In this document: positions 1 through 11,211 of the stretch, in pieces | Position numbering within the stretch: the first letter of the stretch is position 1 | Layout of the letters: every line of letters begins with the position of its first letter | Origin: Hypomyces perniciosus | Lineage: Eukaryota; Ascomycota; Sordariomycetes; Hypocreales; Hypocreaceae | Assembly: GCA_008477525.1 (NCBI GenBank) | Contig: SPDT01000001.1 | Location: 620,001 to 684,000 of the forward strand | DNA: 64,000 nt | Direction of reading: 5' to 3' | Notes under the pieces: model-generated | Told to the model about the DNA's origin: nothing | Seen by the model: only the letters and a program-made list of their open reading frames with translations | Databases searched by the model: none | Translations under genes and position numbers: made by a program

Positions 1-3000
1 TTGCTCTCGTGGAGAGCCAGGTCGGTCGACTGCCGCCTGTGGCTTAGATGGTTCGTTCTTCGTAGCTGAGGGAGGGTTTCCCGTGATATCACGCCCCTAG
101 GGTGATGCAAGCGACTGAAACCATTCCGAAGTCCTTTTGCGGACAGACTTGATGTCCTTCTCGTCATCAGAATTATCAGGGAAATCCAAAAAATCCCAGG
201 CCCCGGCTGCGCCAGAGATTGCCGCCAGTCTCACAGTAGCCCATTGAATATCCAACACCGTCTTCATTTTTTCAATGTCCTGGTGCTCAGGGAGGATCCT
301 AAACACATCACTGGTATGGGTTCGGCAAACATGCTGTCGGCTACGAGACAACCTGACGCAATGTGGGAAGGTAATTGTCGCTTCAGGTATATCATTGCCT
401 CTTCGTCAAACCATCTATATTTACGTTATCAGGGTGATGATATCGCGAGTCCGCTTTTGTTAGACTCGGACTACGATAACGAAACTATACTTTCCTCTGC
501 CGTCAGTCTTGGGCGTAGCCGGGAGCGAAAACGACGCCGGAACGAACCTTTGGCTGTCAAAGAAGACCACGAACTGGATATTGCTGCTAGCCTTATGTCT
601 AGCCGTGTCGAACACTCGCCGTCCACATAATCTATTCTGTCTGGTGGACTCCCTTCCCCGACAAAACAGCATGCCACTCTTGTGGTAGATACGACGACAA
701 TGATGACGATGGACATGCTGGATATGTCTGACTGTTCATCGCGTGCTCCGTATTGCCGTCTCCTGATGATTCGATATGAGGCCCCGGGGAAGAGTCGTAG
801 TGATTCAAGGTCTGAGATCATGACCAATTCCTCGCCGACATGATTTGGTCATACATCGTGTGAAATTCGGTGCTTGTAGGGGGTGATGTATTAACTTCGG
901 TTTTTATCGTCATTTTACTCCATAATCTCCTCAAAGAGGCCAATTAAGGGGCCGTAAGCAGTAGCGAAAATTGCGATAATACTAATGAATAAGAAATATG
1001 AGTATTGAATTAGTATCTCTGAGCAGGGAGAGGAAGGACTGGCACACTCACTTGACAGATGAAATTCCTTCAAGCTCAATGCTTCTTCTCCTGCCATCTG
1101 GTCCAGAACACATGGCCTCCCATTCTCAATAGCCCGGAAGACCCGTTTGCCTTCCAGCAATGCCACTTGAACAGGTCTCGGAGAATATGACTAATGTTTT
1201 GAACCAACGCATACAACAAGAACATACACTCAACACCAAGCAGGTGCGGAGTCGGCAGCATCATGGAATCTCTGGACGTTATTCGGAACACTTGGAATCT
1301 TGCTGAGTTTGATGGACCTCTGCCAGAGGAACCAAGCGAGGAATCGCTAAGCACTCTCTTGTGAAGGACAGTTGGCAAAGCGTTGGATAGCATTGCCTAG
1401 CACAGTGTAACGGTTTCGAGGTGTATCCATGGACGATAGCAGAAGAAAGCACAGCATTGCTAGCCAATATATCTGATTGGCCTTGTTGTAGCTCGATAAT
1501 GACATTTCGTGCTATATTCCACACCCTCATAGCGGCATCCTAAGTTTTCTCTTGGTGTAGACGGAGCCGGTGCGGGTGGTGATTGTGTGTTTTCGTCCTT
1601 CTTTAAGCTGGGAACCATAAGGGTGGTGTTAACTAGATCATCCTAATCTTCGGAATATCGTATGATCGGTGCGGTAGGAAAAACGAGAAGTAGAAAGCCA
1701 AAAATGGGCAGGAGGAAGAGGAACTCTGTGATGTACAGCCTTATTGGTAAAGGAATAACCTCGAAAATCGTGCTATACTCCATCTAACATTATCGATAAA
1801 GTATAATAATAATAGCAATGAGGATAAGAGAAGCGAAACAGAACGAGTTTATATGGAGAAGAAAGACACAAAGGACGGGTAAACCTGTCCTTAAGTAGAT
1901 GAGCGACCTGGAAGCGGCCTCCGTGAGCTCCCAGACAACAGTCGTGCACGATAGAGAACGCCGTGAAACCATTCTGGTGAACTCTTCTATGGCATTTCCT
2001 CTATATTCATTCACCCGAGATGGTGAGTTGGAGCCTAGATGTTCCTGCATCATATTGCTTAACCATTCCGGTGATCTAAGCATCCAGACCAGAGTCACTT
2101 GGGTTGAAGGTTGCACAGCAGGTCAGCTTGCCGCTCGTTGCCACCCTTTCAGCCCACGTGTATGCACGAGTAGTATTTCTAAAAGAGAGAAAAATATCGA
2201 TGAGAAAACGACGAACAATCTCAGAGCTGTCGAAGCGCAAGTTGCCGAGACTATTTCTGGTTGGACGCCTTGCTTACCCTAAATGTGTGCCTTTTTCCAA
2301 TTTGGCAACCAATGCGACACCCCGAGTTTATGTATACTACCTAAGGTAATTAGTAGTAGTACTACTAAGACTTAAGAGATCTACAGTAATAGTACTGCAA
2401 GTGGAATGAGCATCGGTGCTACTATAAAAAAATGAGGCTAACTAACCTACCTAACTGATCGTCACCCTAGCAGTTTTGCTTCGATCAAGGCGACTGTGTC
2501 TGATGGGGGAGCCGAGGCGGTTCCAGCTCGGCAAGATTATCTTACCTCTAAATTTAACCTTACTTTGATCCCATAGCTATTTCAGCCTCCTAACAGGCGA
2601 CGTCAGTCCAGGGCCATTGCAGGAAAACATGTGCCATACCTACTTCGTACTCGTAATGCATTGCGCCCCTTGACATCTGCGGCTGAGCTGTTCCAAGGGT
2701 GTGACGGATCCTCTCCACCCTGGCCGCCTGACCAAAAGACAAGAGAATCAAGATACTCTGCTGCATGTGCCTGAAGCCCAATTTATTCCATGTTATTTTT
2801 AATCGCCAAGCTCCAGCCCTGTTTACATCCTGACTGTTGATACCAGAACCACGGACGGAACAATGTTTGGTCTGGTCTTACTTACTCTCTCTCCACTTAC
2901 ATCACATCGGGCAACCACATGGAGCTGAAGTCTTAGTCGCCCCATTCCTGGTGCAACAATGTGCGCCTTTTCGTTTCCAAGGGACACCGCAGATAACTAT

Positions 3001-3275
3001 TGGTAACAAGTTTAGCTACCGAGGGTCCGATCATAACCGAATTTGGGTTGGTTTCTTCATGAATTAGGCTCCAACATGGCATTGGAGGATGTGCCCCATA
3101 TGGCGCATAGGATACCGGAATGGGGGCCAAGGACTCGTGATGGTAGTTTGCTGTTTCGCAGAGCTATCTGCTTTGGGTATGGAGATCAAACATAGTATTA
3201 ACTGGAAGAACACAGGCGAGAATGAATGAATAACAATGTACGATTTGAAGTATAAAGATCTGCTTGATTCCATCG
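1..3275. other. Gene-poor left end
   Basis: No intact gene is visible. Open frames are short, overlap in several phases and mostly lack an ATG. Protein-like pieces on the minus strand between about 100 and 2,120 are described separately. The part from 2,340 to 3,240 holds AT-rich sequence with short TAGTAGTAGTACTAC-type runs and no coding signal that I can support. The last part, next to the phospholipase leader, is presumably its promoter. Confidence 0.5.
97..2116 (-). pseudogene. Possible decayed or unrecognised multi-exon gene
   Basis: I do not recognise this gene. Several minus-strand stretches read like real protein but lie in different frames with stops between them. One around 2,040-1,880 contains NEYRGNAIEEF and VVWELTEAASRSL. 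One around 1,530-1,420 begins at an ATG with VWNIARNVIIELQQGQSD. One around 1,360-1,250 contains KIPSVPNNVQRFHDAADSAP. One around 1,175-1,045 contains LLEGKRVFRAIENGRPC and LKEFHLSS, followed by a GTGAGT donor-like site. One ends at 97 with AWDFLDFPDNSDDEK. Candidate introns exist, for example GTATGT...TTAG near 1,230-1,185, but no continuous model works. It may be a degraded gene or a badly interrupted real one; function unknown. Confidence 0.25.
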
Positions 3276-3389
3276 TCTTGTCTTCTCTCTCCATCATCTT
3301 GTCCTCTCTCTCCATCATCAACACAAACACTTCAGACAACAACATTCCAGACAACAAGATTGTAGACAACAACACTTCAGACAAACAAG
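3276..3389 (+). repeat. Two tandem repeats in the phospholipase leader
   Basis: Two back-to-back tandem arrays precede the phospholipase A2 start codon. Positions 3276-3296 and 3297-3317 are copies of a 21-bp pyrimidine-rich unit (TCTTGTC...CCATCA) differing at one base. Positions 3329-3389 hold four copies of a roughly 15-bp CA-rich unit with the core AGACAACAA, separated by NNNT/C variations. A CT-rich block followed by an A-rich unstructured leader resembles the core promoter and 5' UTR of strongly expressed fungal genes; that role is inferred. Confidence 0.7.
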
Positions 3390-3428
3390 CTCTCAACTAC
3401 TCCAAACTCTTTGAGTCCAACCTTCAAG

Positions 3429-4085
3429 ATGAAGAGCATCTTCACTGTTTCCATTGCACTGCTTGCCGCAGTTGCCAATGCCTTGCCAACCTCTCCTGTT
3501 CCCGAGACAGATGCCTCCATCGCACTGCAGCAGCTCGAAAGTCGCGCCACCGCCTGCACCAATGCCGCGACCGACAAGCTCATCTTCAAGGTCTCGATGA
3601 AGACCTTCCAAAGCGCACGCAAGTCCAAGAACCCATCCAAGTGCGTCTGGGCATCGGACAACTGCTCCAAGTCTCCTGACAAGCCTGCGGGCTTCAACTT
3701 CATCCCCAGCTGCCAGCGCCACGACTTCGGCTACCGCAACACCAAAAAGCAGAAGCGCTTCACAAAGGCCATGAAGAAGCGCATCGATGACAACTTCAAG
3801 AAAGACCTGTACAAGTACTGCTCTGGTCAGGGTGGCCTCAAGGGCGTCGCTTGCCGTCGCCTTGCGGACACTTACTACAATGCTGTGCGCAAGTTCGGCA
3901 AGCGGGATGAGGAGCTCGAGTTTGACCCGGAGTCTGAGTACACCAAGCGCGAGCAGCCTGTGGATAAGTTTGAGAGCTTTGATGGTTCTGAGTTGGACGC
4001 CGATATTGCTGGACAGGTGATTCCTGAGGTCATTGCGGGCGATGGTGTAGATGTTGATGACCTTGACGAGTTCCTCAGCGAGTAG
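3429..4085 (+). CDS. Secreted fungal phospholipase A2
   Basis: This 218-residue protein belongs to the fungal/bacterial secreted phospholipase A2 family (group XIV), which hydrolyses the sn-2 acyl ester of glycerophospholipids. Residues 1-18 form a signal peptide ending ANA. The family signature CQRHDFGYRN lies at residues 95-104, giving the catalytic His98-Asp99 dyad. Six cysteines (43, 72, 79, 95, 131, 142) can form three disulphides. Lys-Arg sites at 158-159 and 173-174 suit Kex2 cleavage, and the tail beyond them (about residues 160-218) is strongly acidic, suggesting a removable C-terminal propeptide. The start is the ATG at 3429; the frame is open further upstream but without an ATG. 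There is no intron. The enzyme is presumably secreted and may serve nutrition or host interaction; that is inference. Confidence 0.93.
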   Translation: MKSIFTVSIALLAAVANALPTSPVPETDASIALQQLESRATACTNAATDKLIFKVSMKTFQSARKSKNPSKCVWASDNCSKSPDKPAGFNFIPSCQRHDFGYRNTKKQKRFTKAMKKRIDDNFKKDLYKYCSGQGGLKGVACRRLADTYYNAVRKFGKRDEELEFDPESEYTKREQPVDKFESFDGSELDADIAGQVIPEVIAGDGVDVDDLDEFLSE

Positions 4086-4774
4086 GGGACTCACTTGAGG
4101 GAGAGCTTCTTAAGAGAACATGTCTTTGGGGGAGATTGGGTGAAGCGCTGATACCGGTCCCTCTTCGCTTCGACCTGTTGGCTCGTGGAATTGATGTACT
4201 TACACTCGCTTTTCTTCTTTCTTTCTTCTGTCAGTCACTATACTTCTAGAACAAAATTGAATTAACATCAATTTGTATACAAACCTCCATTTGTAGAGCC
4301 TTGAAGTACTTTATTCCCATCTCCTACCTACTACCTAGAGTCCCTTTCCTCACACCCCAAGTCGATTGAATCATTTGAAAGTGGCTGTGATCAAGATTAC
4401 CGAGTCTCTGAGACCTCCGCTAATATTTGCGATTGGCGCGTACGAAGTATGTCATCTAGTTCTCGGAAATATAGCATCTAGGATCGGATGTTGTGGTTTA
4501 CTCCTTAAAAGTATTCACTAGTCCTCCATATTCTATAATAGTAAAGGCTTTATAAACTTTTAGCAGGGTGTAAGCTTGTAAACGCCCTCGACGTCATCCT
4601 CTGCCCGCCCTGCATGTCACATCGATAAGCTAAACTCCAACCCACCACATCCCCACACTAAATTCCTTCCACCAGCACCACCATCGCATCGCATCGCAGT
4701 CTTTTCTCACGACACATCAACTTCAGACACAATCTGGCGCATAGCCGCCTATTCGTGATGTCGCATTGTCACTT
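4086..4774. other. Intergenic, phospholipase 3' region and MIP1 promoter
   Basis: About 690 bp without a gene. The first part is presumably the phospholipase 3' UTR. The part just before 4,775 is C-rich with a short CATCGCATCGCATCGCA repeat near 4,680, presumably in the MIP1 promoter or leader. No RNA gene or mobile element is seen. Confidence 0.4.
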
Positions 4775-7700
4775 ATGAATGTGCTTCGTCCTACCGCTGG
4801 CCGCGTCCAGCGGGCCTCGATAGCCAGCTTCATACGACTCGCTCGCCATCGAGGACGACAAAATGCATGGAGAGTGCAAGCGCGATGGTTGGCAGATGTG
4901 GTGGCAGAGCCCCAGTCGAACGACCGCAAAACCTTGGCTGGTGAGTGTCAAGCGCCTGTGCGAACCATGTTTGTGTAACTAATGATTTGTATCCATAGTG
5001 CCATCTGAGCCCCGATTCAATGAGATAGGCGTACAGCAACTGAGTGCCTATGTCTTCGATCAGATTTTCCCTGATGGCGGCACGCCTCCTCCCGATGAGC
5101 TTGTGCAAATGTCCATGGATCACTTGAAACGCCATGATCTATATGGCAAGAACACCGATAATTCCGGTCCCATCGCTTTCGATCTTCCGAAACTCCAAGG
5201 TCACAGCTTGGATGAGCATTTCCACAGGCTTGGAATGGACTGCGCAGACCCTTATTTGTCCTATGCTAAAGACTTTGCCTCCGTCGATCTCCCCCCCAAG
5301 CCGACTGAATGGATGCGACGCAGTGGATGGACAAAATATGGTTTTGATGGACAAATAGAGAAGTTGGTGGGTGCACCAGACGAGAAGATGCTGTGCTTTG
5401 ATACCGAGGTGATGTGGAAAGAAAGTCCATTTGCAGTCATGGCCTGCGCAGCAAGTCCAACGGCTTGGTATGCTTGGATATCCCCATGGCTGTTGGACGA
5501 ATCGGAAAAAGACCGACGACACCTTATACCAATGGGAGACCCGACTAAGGATCGGATCATTGTGGGACACAATGTCGGTTTCGACCGAGCAAGGATATTG
5601 GAAGAGTATGACATTAAACAGACGAGGAACGGGTTCCTCGACACAATGTCGCTCCACGTTGCTGTCAACGGCATGTGCTCACGACAACGCCCGACCTGGA
5701 TGAGATTCAAGAAGAACCGGGAACTCAGGGAGAGAATGGCTAGCCAAACACCCGATCACGGATTGGCGGAATTATTGAGCAGTCGGACCATGGATGAAGA
5801 GGAGGAGTTGTGGGTCGAACGAAGCTCTGTGAACTCACTCAAAGACGTTGCCAAGTTTCATCTGAAAATTGACATTGACAAGGGAGTGCGCGACGACTTT
5901 GGGAGTTTGGACCGTAAGGGGGTAGTCGATAAGCTAGAAGAGCTACTGGATTACTGTGCTGAAGATGTCTCAATCACCCACAGAATCTATCAGATTGTCT
6001 TCGCAAACTTTCTGGAAGTCTGTCCTCACCCCGTCAGCTTTGCTGCGCTTCGACACCTCTTGTCTGTTATTCTGCCGGTTAATAAATCATGGGATGCATA
6101 CATCGCCAATGCTGAGGCAACCTACCACCAACTATCGGATTCAGTCCAGGAGAGACTGGTCAAGCTAGCAGAGAAAGCTCTGGAGATCAAAGATCAACCT
6201 GATATTTGGCAAAATGACCCTTGGATGAAGCAGCTTGATTGGTCAGGTCAAGAAATTAAAATGGTCAAGGGGAAGCGCAAAGATGATCCTCCTAGACCAG
6301 CAGCGAGGCGAAAGATGCCAGGAATGCCGAAGTGGTACAAGGATCTCTTCCCCAAAACCGACTCTCCCATCCATCTTTCGGTACGAACCCGCATTACCCC
6401 TCTCCTTCTCAGGATGACATGGGATGGTCATCCGTTATTCTGGTCAGAACAGTACGGCTGGGTATTCCAGGTGCCACGGGAGGAGACTACGACGTACGAG
6501 GCGAAGCAAATGGCCGAGTGTGTCTTTGATGCTTCTGATCCTACTCTACGAGACGATAGTAGCCACGCCTACTTTAAACTCCCACACAAGGATGGCCCGA
6601 CGGCTCGTTGTGCAAACCCAATGGCCAAGGGCTACTTGAGCTACTTCGAAAATGGCACATTGTCATCTGAGTATCCTCTTGCCAAAGAAGCGCTTGAAAT
6701 GAATGCCTCGTGTTCATACTGGATAAGCGCTCGCGATAGGATCATGTCCCAGATGGTTGTTTACGAAAATGATCTCCCTCCACCACCGGGCCAAGAGGCA
6801 AAGACATCCGACGAGACGACCAAGGGCTACATTTTACCCCAGATAATCCCTATGGGAACCATCACTCGGAGAGCAGTGGAGAACACTTGGCTCACTGCAA
6901 GCAATGCCAAGAAGAACAGGGTTGGTTCTGAGCTGAAGGCCATGGTCAAAGCTCCAGAGGGCTATTGCTTTGTCGGAGCCGATGTGGACTCACAGGAACT
7001 TTGGATCGCCAGTCTAGTTGGCGATGCCACATTTAAGCTTCATGGCGGAAATGCCATTGGCTTCATGACACTGGAGGGTACAAAAGCTGCCGGAACAGAC
7101 CTGCATTCACGCACGGCATCAATCCTGGGCATTACGAGAAACGACGCCAAGGTCTTCAACTATGGACGAATTTACGGCGCGGGCTTGAAGTTTGCGTCGA
7201 CTCTCCTGCGACAGTTCAATCCCTCGCTCTCAGAAAAGGAAACTACAGAAGTCGCAACAAAGCTCTACGCCAACACCAAGGGTACCAAAACCAATCGCAA
7301 GATGATTTACAAGCGGTCGTTCTGGCGCGGTGGGACGGAATCGTTCGTGTTCAACAAGCTCGAGGAGTTTGCAGAACAAGAACTGCCCCGGACACCAGTC
7401 TTGGGTGCAGGCATCACCGAGGCGCTCATGAGTCGCTACATCAGCAAAGGTGGATATCTAACATCACGGATCAACTGGGCCATTCAATCATCCGGTGTCG
7501 ACTACCTCCATCTGCTGATTGTATCTATGGACTACTTGGCCAGGAGATTCAATATCGATGCTCGGTTGGCAATCACGGTGCATGACGAGATTCGCTACCT
7601 GGTGAAGGACGAGGACAAGTACCGAGCGGCACTCGCGCTTCAAGTTGCAAACGTCTGGACTCGTGCCATGTTCGCGCAGCAGATGGGAATCGATGACCTA

Positions 7701-8258
7701 CCTCAGTCTTGCGCATTCTTCTCCGCCATTGACATTGACCATGTTCTTCGCAAAGAAGTTGATATGGATTGCATCACGCCAAGCCACCCAACGCCAATAC
7801 CCCCTGGCGAGAGCTTGGACATCCAGACTCTCCTCGATAAAGGCGAAGCGGCGTGGCTGGACCCATCTACCGTGCCCGATCCGAACTATGCTCCTAAACT
7901 AGACGACATCCCGTACACTCCTCGCGTGCCCGTCATGCAAGTTATTCAAGAAGCCTCGGGGGATCATCTATCCTTTGTCAAGGCTCAGATATCCAGCGAT
8001 GAACGAGAGCTAGCTGATATCATCAAGAGTATGCGCAAGACGACACCCCTGAAGGACAAACCGATGAGCGCGAAATCTCCGAAGTCTGTGCTTCCATATC
8101 ACGCGCAACCGAATGTGCTGCCGATGGGTGAGCAGAGATCTGTGCATGAGGCAATGGACATGTATCTCCGCAGTGGAGTTCGGGACACAAAGAGTAAATG
8201 GCCATGGGATGATAACAAGAGCTCTGGAAGAGGGTCTCGGCCTAGTTCCGGGATTTAA
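4775..8258 (+). CDS. MIP1: Mitochondrial DNA polymerase gamma, catalytic subunit
   Basis: This family A DNA polymerase replicates mitochondrial DNA. Exons are 4775-4940 and 4999-8258 (58-bp GT-AG intron, branch CTAAT), giving 1,141 residues. Exon 1 encodes an Arg-rich, acid-poor presequence expected for matrix targeting. The proofreading exonuclease motifs are present: CFDTEVMW (Asp190, Glu192), VGHNVGFDRAR, and YCAEDVSITH. The polymerase motifs are GADVDSQELW (Asp717, motif A), KVFNYGRIYGAG (motif B) and VHDEIRYL (Asp918, motif C). The gamma-type spacer lies between exonuclease and polymerase. All key residues are intact, so the enzyme should have both polymerase and 3'-5' exonuclease activity. 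The ATG at 4775 is chosen because splicing from it keeps the frame and supplies the targeting region. Confidence 0.97.
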
Positions 8259-8874
8259 TGGATACGATTGTCATGTGTAAAGAGATAATGGGGACGAATT
8301 TTGGATTTTTGGATTATCAAATGAGGCTATGGGTGATGCTATGGGTGATGGTTTGCGGCGTTCGGAGTTGTTGACGGCATCTGATATAATAATACGGGGC
8401 ACGAAGTGCTGTGTGTATGATACGTGTGGTCGAGTCTTGTGTATCTTGTAGCGCATCTATTATCTTAGTATGTACGACTAGAAATGAGTCATGGAAGTAT
8501 TCAGATCCTATTCTGTACTTCGTAGATATTATTTATTTCCCCCAAAATAGTAGCAATAAATTCTTATATGATGACGGGATTAATAAGATGAATTTTGCAC
8601 GTTTATCGCTGGTAGGCCTATGCTAGCCTACCTATAGGTACCTATAGGTACCTATGCCATGTCCTCCAATGAAAACCAGTGCGGGGCCTTTACGAGCACT
8701 CAAACCTGCCAAGGAGGGGCAGTTCCGTAAGACAGCTCGAAGGGCCATGATGACGACACCAAAGCCGAGCCATCTTCTCATCCTACACAACACCACTTCG
8801 GGCCTCACTGTGCTGCCTTTCCACTCGTTTTAATTCTTTGTGCGACCGCTCAGGAGAAGTACCATATCCACGTC
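8259..8874. other. Intergenic with TACCTATAGGTA repeat
   Basis: About 615 bp between MIP1 and the Ybp-family gene. Positions 8629-8654 contain tandem copies of the palindrome TACCTATAGGTA sharing their ends. The rest holds the MIP1 3' UTR and the promoter of the next gene; nothing else recognisable. Confidence 0.5.
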
Positions 8875-10790
8875 ATGGCGACTACGGAGCAGGTCGTGCG
8901 GAGGCTCAAGGAGTCTCGCCCACCAGCCACAGATGTTGCGACGTACTTGACCATTGTGGAGATGTCGCTGTCGCCTGCGATTCTGCCCGCGCTGCAGGAG
9001 ATCCTGGAGGACGTCAAATTAACCAGTGAGATAGGATGGGATATGGTCGACATGCTGATTCCGATACCGGGGAGCGAGGAGTGTTTGGAAAGCATTGCTC
9101 GTCTGGGCAACCCGCGGGAGGTCATCCTCAAGGTCCTCGAGGTCATGGAAAAGACATCCAGCGCAGAACACGAGGAGGGAGACGCAGAGGAGCAAGAGAA
9201 AGACCGGGAACAAGATACAGAAGACAAGGAGTCAGAGGCGAGCAAGCACTTTGTAACGCTCTGCGGCATGCTGGGCATTCTGCACAAGAGACTACAAGTC
9301 AAGGCGCCGTCGCGATTCCTACACACTACACTAGACACGGTATACAGATGCTACGACGCAACGAGTGCGGCTTCGACTGCGGCTGTCATTTCACTGGTGC
9401 AGTCGCTGGCCAGCCGGACGCGGCCTCCCTTGCCGACAAGGAAGTCGAGCACCAGATTAGACACGCCGTTCCAAGATAGCGATCCAGCGAAGCGAGCGCC
9501 GGACCCAGAAGCAGATCGGACGGATCAGCCAAACGCGGGAGAACCTCAGCTGCTTATTCACCTATTGCGGTCCTTCATCACATGTGTCATTGAGGCGTAC
9601 GTGAATTCCAACAGCGTGGAATGGGCTTCAAGGTTACTGGAGTACACCTATCCAGAGCGGATAGTGCCCGGTCGGAAGACCATGATGCAGACATTCAAGG
9701 AGACGGTCGAGCTTCAAGCCAAGGATGCGCTGGTCGGGCAACTAGTGGTAGGTTCACATTTATTTCTCATGAGGCACGTATCTCATTAACAGCTTTCTAG
9801 TCCTTGGCCAGCGACCTCGGCTTGTCGAATCTCCCTCCTTTCAAGATGAAAGAACTCCTGGAGGCTCCCATCTGCCGAGACCCCCTCTCCATCGATTTCG
9901 ACCCTCAAAATCCAGACCAAATCAAGTTGTCAACGGGGGGATTGTTCTGCCTCAATGCTTATTGGATGTTCGCAGCAGATGTTTTCGACGCAGACCGTGG
10001 CTTCCCAGATGAACAATTGTTCCCCCGGTCTATGCTGCCCGAACATCAGATCATATTGAAGAACTTCCTAGGCGACGAACCGCAATCGCAAATCGTGAGC
10101 AATCCCGGGTCGGTCGAGGCACTCACTGTGATGGCAATATGGCTCGATGGCAGGAAATACATAAAGGACGAAAGCAGCGCAGCTAGCGAGACTGGAACGG
10201 GTTTTATGCCATACCACCACCTTTTGACGCTCATCTCCGTCTTTCACCCAAGCATACGCGTGCGCAATGCCGCAACAGTCATCGCGGGAGTCGTCCTACA
10301 CGCCGACCCTGAAGAAGACGACCGCCTAGCCATCATGGAAGACCTCCTCGAGAACTGCATGTTTTCATCGCTTCAAGCCTGCGCTGTAACCTGGCTGCGA
10401 GAGGAAATCATCGCAGCACGCAAGGCCGGCTCAAAGGGTCGCTTCGCCAGCCCCGAGTGTTTCGACACCATTCAGTACACGCTGTTTCCGAGCCTGACGC
10501 ACCTCAAAGAAGCTGACACTGCAACGCTCTTGGAATTTTGGACGCAGAGTGCACCGCTGCACTTGCAGGTTGCAAATTTTGCATTGTTCCTCTTCGGGGG
10601 TGAGGATTACAAGGGCCTGGCGCCGGTTGGGATGGCCGCTGCGATTGAGCACCGATATGTTGAGCCTTTGCTACATGCTGTCAAGGTTATAGAGAAGGCC
10701 GTGGAGGCGAAGGAGGCGGATGTAGAGGGCGAGGCTTTGATGCAGTTGAGTATTTTGGCGGATATACTTGGCCGCGTGCCGTTGCAGTAG
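8875..10790 (+). CDS. Ybp1/Ybp2-family protein (YAP1-binding / kinetochore-associated)
   Basis: The predicted 620-residue protein resembles the ascomycete Ybp1/Ybp2 family (Kinetochor_Ybp2 domain). In yeast Ybp1 assists oxidation of Yap1 under peroxide stress, and Ybp2 associates with the central kinetochore; one filamentous homologue usually represents both. Exons are 8875-9747 and 9801-10790, joined in phase 0 by a 53-bp intron (GTAGGT...TTTCTAG). The protein is largely alpha-helical and HEAT-like, with an acidic low-complexity loop at about residues 98-122. No catalytic motif is visible. Family assignment rests on overall resemblance and length rather than a sharp motif, so the exact role (redox signalling or kinetochore) is open. 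It converges with SPP2 420 bp downstream. Confidence 0.72.
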
Positions 10791-11211
10791 GATTGCATAA
10801 AGGAGCAATAGGGACGGGCTCAGAGTATGCGCGGAGGTTTGAGCTATGTGATGTGATGATTATGATTTTTCTCACTATGGGCAGAGTAGCCCGGGTAGTT
10901 TTGTCCTCTCAGTTGGTATATGGGTATGGGATATCAGCGCGTTTCTTTCGAATACAATCTTCTATGCAAAGGCCGTCGTGATAATAAGGCTTGGGAGTTG
11001 ATGGTGCTCCCCTATTTGATATTTTAACTTACATCGAGGGCGTAGATTCGCATCGCAGGTTGAACCCCATGCCGACCAGGTCATCAAGTAGTTAATCGCT
11101 GATGGTTTCTCTGCAAATCCGATGTAATCAATATCCGGAAACTTCCCTGGATATTCCCCTTCGTCATGTCGTAAATCCCATGGTCCTCCTAGGCGGAAAG
11201 CCAGCCGCCCC
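10791..11211. other. Convergent intergenic between Ybp-family gene and SPP2
   Basis: About 420 bp between two stop codons on opposite strands; it should hold both 3' UTRs. No repeat or RNA gene is evident. Confidence 0.4.

Noticed and set aside
3393..4094. Long minus-strand open frame opposite the phospholipase gene
   Set aside because: It is a shadow of the GC-rich coding strand; it has no family features, and the plus strand has a signal peptide and catalytic motif.
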